The notes under the pieces: model-generated
Seen by the model: the letters and a program-made list of their open reading frames with translations, nothing else
Told to the model about the DNA's origin: nothing
The model's database searches: none
Source: JBAWXE01 sp037144255
GTDB lineage: Bacteria > Bacteroidota > Bacteroidia > Chitinophagales > Chitinophagaceae
Length of the DNA: 10,885 bases
Reading direction: 5' to 3'
Assembly: GCA_037144255.1 (NCBI GenBank)
Contig: JBAWXE010000091.1
Span: forward strand, 1 to 10,885
Shown here: piece by piece, positions 7,344 to 10,885 of the stretch
How positions within the stretch are numbered: the stretch's first letter is position 1
Layout of the letters: every line of letters starts with the position of its first letter
Made by a program: the position numbers and the translations under genes

Positions 7344-9635
7344 TTAGTGTTTTAGACGAACATAATGCTCTTTTACCTGCGCATCCAGCACAGCTATAGC
7401 CACTACATTCACTATTTGTCGTACACTACTACCTAATTGCAATACATGTACCGGTTTACGCAATCCTAATAATATAGGCCCTACAGCTTCTGCACCACCC
7501 ACTTCTTGTAGTAAGTGATAGGCAATATTACCTGCAGCAAGATTAGGGAATATCAAAGTATTTGGCGATTCATTTACCAGATCAGAAAAAGGATAATTCT
7601 CTCTCAGCAGGTCTTTATTGAATGCGACACCAGCCTGAATCTCTCCATCTATGATCATATGTGGATACTCCTCCTTGATACGGGCAACGGCATTACGTAC
7701 TGTAATGGCTTCAGGAGAAATACTGCTACCAAAATTTGAATAAGACAACATAGCTATTCTTGGTTTGATATTAAAATGCTCTACAGCTTTAGCCGTAAGC
7801 AAAGTAATATCTACCAGTTCTTCTTCTGTAGGGTTGAAATTGATAGTGGTATCTGCAAAGAACAAAGGTCCTTTTTTGGTCAGCATCATATACATACCGG
7901 CCACTTTCTTAGCTTCTTCTTCCAGACCAATGATCTCTAATGCAGGACGGATAGTATCGGGATAACGGCGCGTGAGACCAGAAATAAGTGCATCTGCTGC
8001 ACCTGTCTCCACCATCATACACCCAAAATAAGGACGCTCGCGCATGGTCTTACGAGCCTCATATAAGTTATAGCCACGACGTTGACGTTTTTCGAAGAAC
8101 AATTCACCGTATTCCAGTCTTTGTTTTTCAGCAGCATCGCTTTTAGGATCTATGATCTGAACATCATTCAGTTGAAGCGCGTTATCCGCAATCAGTTTAC
8201 GTATTTTGGCTTCATTACCTAATAATATAGGTATGGCAATACCTTCATCTTTCGATATTTGAGCAGCTTTCAGCACTTTCAGGTTCTCGGCTTCGGCAAA
8301 CACAACACGTTTAGGGTTTTGACGAGCCTTGTTCATTACAAAACGAAGGATATTATCATCAGAACCTAAGCGATGATACAATTCTGCTTCATATGCCTCC
8401 CAATCTGTAATTGGCTTTTTGGCCACACCACTATCCATAGCAGCTTTTGCTACTGCAGGTGCTACTGTTATCAATAATCGAGGGTCTATTGGTTTAGGTA
8501 TGATATAGGTGGGGCCAAAATGAAGGCTTGTTTCATTGTATGCAACATTCACAATGTCAGGCACCGGTTCTTTGGCCAATGCCGCTAAAGCTTTTACGGC
8601 AGCCAGTTTCATTTCTTCATTAATCGTAGTGGCACGCACATCTAATGCACCACGGAATATATAAGGGAACCCCAGTACATTATTCACCTGATTAGGATAA
8701 TCACTTCGACCTGTAGCCATAATGATATCTGGTCTAGCAGCTATGGCATCTTCGTATGGTATCTCGGGTGTAGGATTTGCTAATGCAAAAACAATAGGGT
8801 TATCGGCCATACCGCGTATCATATCCTGCGATATCACATTACCTTTAGACAAGCCAATAAATACATCTGCACCTTTCATCTCATCTTGTAGCGAAACATC
8901 TCCACAATCCTTAGCAAATTGTAGTTTATGTTCATCCAACCCTTCTCGCGACTTAGTAATAAGTCCTTTACTATCGAACATGAACATATTATCTACATTG
9001 GCACCCAATGCTAAATAAATCTTACAGCAAGAAATAGCAGAGGCCCCTGCACCACTGATCACGAATTTTACTTTGCTGATGTCCTTATCTACAACTGTCA
9101 ATGCATTCAACAAGGCTGCACCTGAAATGATAGCAGTACCGTGTTGATCATCATGCATCACGGGTATGTTCATTTCTCTTTTCAGCCTGGTTTCTATCTC
9201 AAAGCACTCAGGAGATTTTATATCCTCCAGATTGATACCACCAAAAGTGGGTTCTAATGCTTTTACAACTGTGCAAAAATGATCTATGTCGCGTGCATTC
9301 AATTCTATATCGAACACATCTATATCTGCAAATATTTTAAATAATAAACCTTTACCTTCCATTACAGGCTTAGATGCCTCTGGTCCTATATCACCCAATC
9401 CCAGTACGGCTGTACCGTTACTGATAACAGCTACTAAATTGCCTTTAGCAGTGTATTTATATACATCCTCCACATTCGCATGTATTTCCATGCAGGGTTC
9501 TGCTACACCCGGAGAATATGCTAATGCCAGATCGCGTTGTGTTTTTGTTTCTTTGGTAGGAATTACTTCTATCTTACCCGGCCTTCCTTTCGAATGATAT
9601 TCTAGTGCATCTTCTTTTCTGATCAATTGTGCCAT
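7344..9635 (-). CDS. maeB: NADP-dependent malic enzyme, MaeB type with C-terminal PTA-like domain
   Basis: This 763-residue enzyme decarboxylates malate to pyruvate and CO2 with reduction of NAD(P)+, feeding NADPH and pyruvate to biosynthesis. The malic domain shows Y40 in AYSPGVAEPC, catalytic K95 in EGKG, metal ligands E137-D138 in NLEDIK and D163 in HDDQHGTA. The NAD(P)-binding domain has GAGASA at 195-200 and ANPTPEI near 286-292. From about residue 430 to the end lies a phosphate acetyl/butyryltransferase-like domain. In studied MaeB proteins this part does not make acetyl phosphate but helps oligomerisation and acetyl-CoA control. The length matches full-size MaeB. NADP preference is inferred from the family, not read from a residue. 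A weak -7-like TATTATTTG (9676-9668) lies upstream without a good -33. It forms a two-gene unit with the flavoprotein gene. Confidence 0.93.
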   Translation of the reverse strand: MAQLIRKEDALEYHSKGRPGKIEVIPTKETKTQRDLALAYSPGVAEPCMEIHANVEDVYKYTAKGNLVAVISNGTAVLGLGDIGPEASKPVMEGKGLLFKIFADIDVFDIELNARDIDHFCTVVKALEPTFGGINLEDIKSPECFEIETRLKREMNIPVMHDDQHGTAIISGAALLNALTVVDKDISKVKFVISGAGASAISCCKIYLALGANVDNMFMFDSKGLITKSREGLDEHKLQFAKDCGDVSLQDEMKGADVFIGLSKGNVISQDMIRGMADNPIVFALANPTPEIPYEDAIAARPDIIMATGRSDYPNQVNNVLGFPYIFRGALDVRATTINEEMKLAAVKALAALAKEPVPDIVNVAYNETSLHFGPTYIIPKPIDPRLLITVAPAVAKAAMDSGVAKKPITDWEAYEAELYHRLGSDDNILRFVMNKARQNPKRVVFAEAENLKVLKAAQISKDEGIAIPILLGNEAKIRKLIADNALQLNDVQIIDPKSDAAEKQRLEYGELFFEKRQRRGYNLYEARKTMRERPYFGCMMVETGAADALISGLTRRYPDTIRPALEIIGLEEEAKKVAGMYMMLTKKGPLFFADTTINFNPTEEELVDITLLTAKAVEHFNIKPRIAMLSYSNFGSSISPEAITVRNAVARIKEEYPHMIIDGEIQAGVAFNKDLLRENYPFSDLVNESPNTLIFPNLAAGNIAYHLLQEVGGAEAVGPILLGLRKPVHVLQLGSSVRQIVNVVAIAVLDAQVKEHYVRLKH

Positions 9636-9768
9636 TGGTATGGTTCATTTTATAAGCTGTAAGTTACAAATAATAGATAGGGGATAAAAGAGAAAAGAAT
9701 ATCTGAGTGCATATATATAGTTCAAATAAACTGATTTTAAAATATCTAGATTATGATATAGGTAGAAT

Positions 9769-9801
9769 AATAAAGGGAGGATAGTGTATCCTCCCTTTAT
9801 T
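9769..9801 (-). terminator. Perfect 15-bp hairpin downstream of htrA
   Basis: AATAAAGGGAGGATA (9769-9783) and TATCCTCCCTTTATT (9787-9801) are perfect reverse complements around a 3-base loop. On the minus strand the hairpin begins 22 bp after the htrA stop. The GGGAGG/CCTCCC core gives a strong stem, and the 3' arm ends in TTTATTATT rather than a long T run. It lies between htrA and maeB and very probably separates their transcripts. Nothing else recognisable is in the 188-bp gap apart from AT-rich sequence. Confidence 0.75.
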
Positions 9802-9823
9802 GAATATGTATATGCACTATTTG

Positions 9824-10885
9824 TTACTGTTCGCTACCATCTCCGGCATTCACATTATTAATACCATAATAATAAATGCCATTACGCCCCGGATAAAATC
9901 CGGCTATCTGTACTGCAGCGCCGGCGCTCAGGATTACCTTTTGCAGATCTTCTACGGTAGAAACTGCAACATCATTTATATGAGTGATCACAAAGTCCTT
10001 TCGCATATTGGTTTGTTGTGAAAGTATACCGGTACCCAGTTCTGTTACTTTAACACCACCACGTACATTGAATTTCCTTTTTTCATCATTATTCAATGAT
10101 TTGAAACTGGCACCCAATAATTTGGTAGAAGTGTTCTCCTTTATAATAGTTGTATTACCATTAATGTTCTTCAACTCTACAGTGGCCATCATTTGGCTGC
10201 CACTGCGCAGATAAGTAACGCTTACATTATCACCCGGTTTGTATCGTGCCACTTGTTCTTGCAATTCAGGTTCAGAAGTAATTGGGACTCCATTTATCTG
10301 TGTAATAAAGTCACCTTTTTTGATACCTGCTTTAGCAGCACCGCCTTCTGGTACTATATTGGCTACATATACCCCATCTTTACGATTGATCTTCAACTCT
10401 TTCAGATCATCTGCCGATGCATTCTTCAGGTCTATATATTCAATACCCATATAGGCACGTTGAAAAGAACCATACTGCATCAGGTCATTTACTACTTTAT
10501 GTACTATGTTGGCTGGTATAGCATAAGAATAGCCAGCGTATGAACCCGTAGGTGAAGCAATGGCAGAATTGATGCCTATAAGTTGTCCGTTAGTATTCAC
10601 TAATGCTCCACCACTGTTTCCCGGGTTTACAGCAGCATCTGTTTGTATATACGATTCTATGGCACCTGTTTGCGATTTATGAATGCCAATAGAGCGACTT
10701 TTGGCACTTACTATACCTGCTGTTACTGTTGCGTCTAGTGTCAGTGGATAACCTACGGCCAAAACCCATTGACCCAATTTCACATCGTCTGAATTACCAA
10801 ACTCCATGTACGGTAAGTCTTTCTCATTTACTTTCAATACTGCTATATCAGTCGCAGCATCTGTTCCTATTACTTTGGCTTGTGA
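9824..10885 (-). CDS. htrA: HtrA/DegP-type periplasmic serine protease, C-terminal 353 residues
   Basis: The frame is open to the right window edge, so the signal peptide and catalytic His lie outside. The visible part begins SQAKVIGTDAATDIAVLKV, the HtrA strand in which D13 of ATDIAVL is the catalytic Asp. GNSGG at 89-93 holds the nucleophile S91. The first PDZ domain covers about 145-240, with the segment GVYVANIVPEGGAAKAGIKK, and a second about 257-345. Two PDZ domains place it with DegP/DegQ, which degrade or hold misfolded envelope proteins. The TTG at 10837 is an internal Leu codon, not a start, because the protease domain continues upstream of it. A strong hairpin follows the stop. The exact paralogue (DegP, DegQ or other) cannot be decided from this fragment. 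Confidence 0.93.
   Translation of the reverse strand, partial: SQAKVIGTDAATDIAVLKVNEKDLPYMEFGNSDDVKLGQWVLAVGYPLTLDATVTAGIVSAKSRSIGIHKSQTGAIESYIQTDAAVNPGNSGGALVNTNGQLIGINSAIASPTGSYAGYSYAIPANIVHKVVNDLMQYGSFQRAYMGIEYIDLKNASADDLKELKINRKDGVYVANIVPEGGAAKAGIKKGDFITQINGVPITSEPELQEQVARYKPGDNVSVTYLRSGSQMMATVELKNINGNTTIIKENTSTKLLGASFKSLNNDEKRKFNVRGGVKVTELGTGILSQQTNMRKDFVITHINDVAVSTVEDLQKVILSAGAAVQIAGFYPGRNGIYYYGINNVNAGDGSEQ

Noticed and set aside
8722..9018. Plus-strand open frame of 98 codons inside maeB
   Set aside because: It is antisense to a conserved part of the malic enzyme, shows no recognisable domain and has no promoter; the same holds for the 103-codon frame at 9286-9597 and the 116-codon frame at 10193-10543.
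9668..9676. TATTATTTG upstream of maeB as a -7 promoter box
   Set aside because: It has three bases instead of two between TA and TTTG, and no TTG lies at a suitable distance, so it is not listed as a promoter.
10835..10837. TTG as the start codon of the right-hand protease gene
   Set aside because: The protease domain, including the catalytic Asp strand, continues in frame to the window edge, so this is an internal Leu codon.

Overview
The window looks like a chromosomal segment of a Bacteroidota bacterium, most likely close to the Chitinophagaceae. The sequence is AT-rich and its start codons lack clear Shine-Dalgarno sites. Two promoters fit the Bacteroidota TTG / TAnnTTTG consensus. The gene set also fits: secreted DPP-IV, a cytochrome c fused to a PHM-like copper protein, a MaeB-type malic enzyme, a Bacteroidota-style ClpS and a short SpoU methyltransferase. 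The family assignment is inference from protein style, not a database match. I see no mobile element, CRISPR array, rRNA or tRNA gene.

Region 1 (1-4830, minus strand) reads as one transcription unit, running DPP-IV peptidase, YihY/BrkB membrane protein, cytochrome c-PHM-like putative lipoprotein, and MiaE (cut by the window edge). Gaps are 12 bp, a 26-bp overlap and 12 bp. A TTG-N17-TACTTTTG promoter lies 24 bp before the DPP-IV start. Two products are cell-envelope enzymes, one is an inner-membrane protein and one is a tRNA hydroxylase, so the unit mixes envelope and RNA-modification functions.

Region 2 (4860-6121) holds clpS (minus) and a divergent SpoU/TrmH methyltransferase gene (plus). 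The clpS frame stays open 77 codons upstream of the start that fits the family, encoding a very basic stretch of unknown status. The methyltransferase promoter -7 box ends only 4 bp before its first ATG, so the mRNA is either leaderless or translated from an ATG 18 bp further on.

Region 3 (6128-9635, minus) is a tight pair: maeB (malic enzyme with a C-terminal phosphotransacetylase-like domain), then, 4 bp later, a BaiN/HI0933-family flavoprotein. The latter converges on the methyltransferase gene with 6 bp between stops.

Region 4 (9769-10885, minus) is the 3' part of an HtrA/DegP periplasmic serine protease with two PDZ domains. It is followed by a perfect 15-bp hairpin that probably ends its transcript before maeB.

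Most of the window is ordinary housekeeping and envelope content. The items most worth a second look are the heme-copper fusion protein and its operon with a dipeptidyl peptidase, the possible basic N-terminal extension of ClpS, and the possible leaderless start of the methyltransferase. I did not find a convincing new defence or mobile system.
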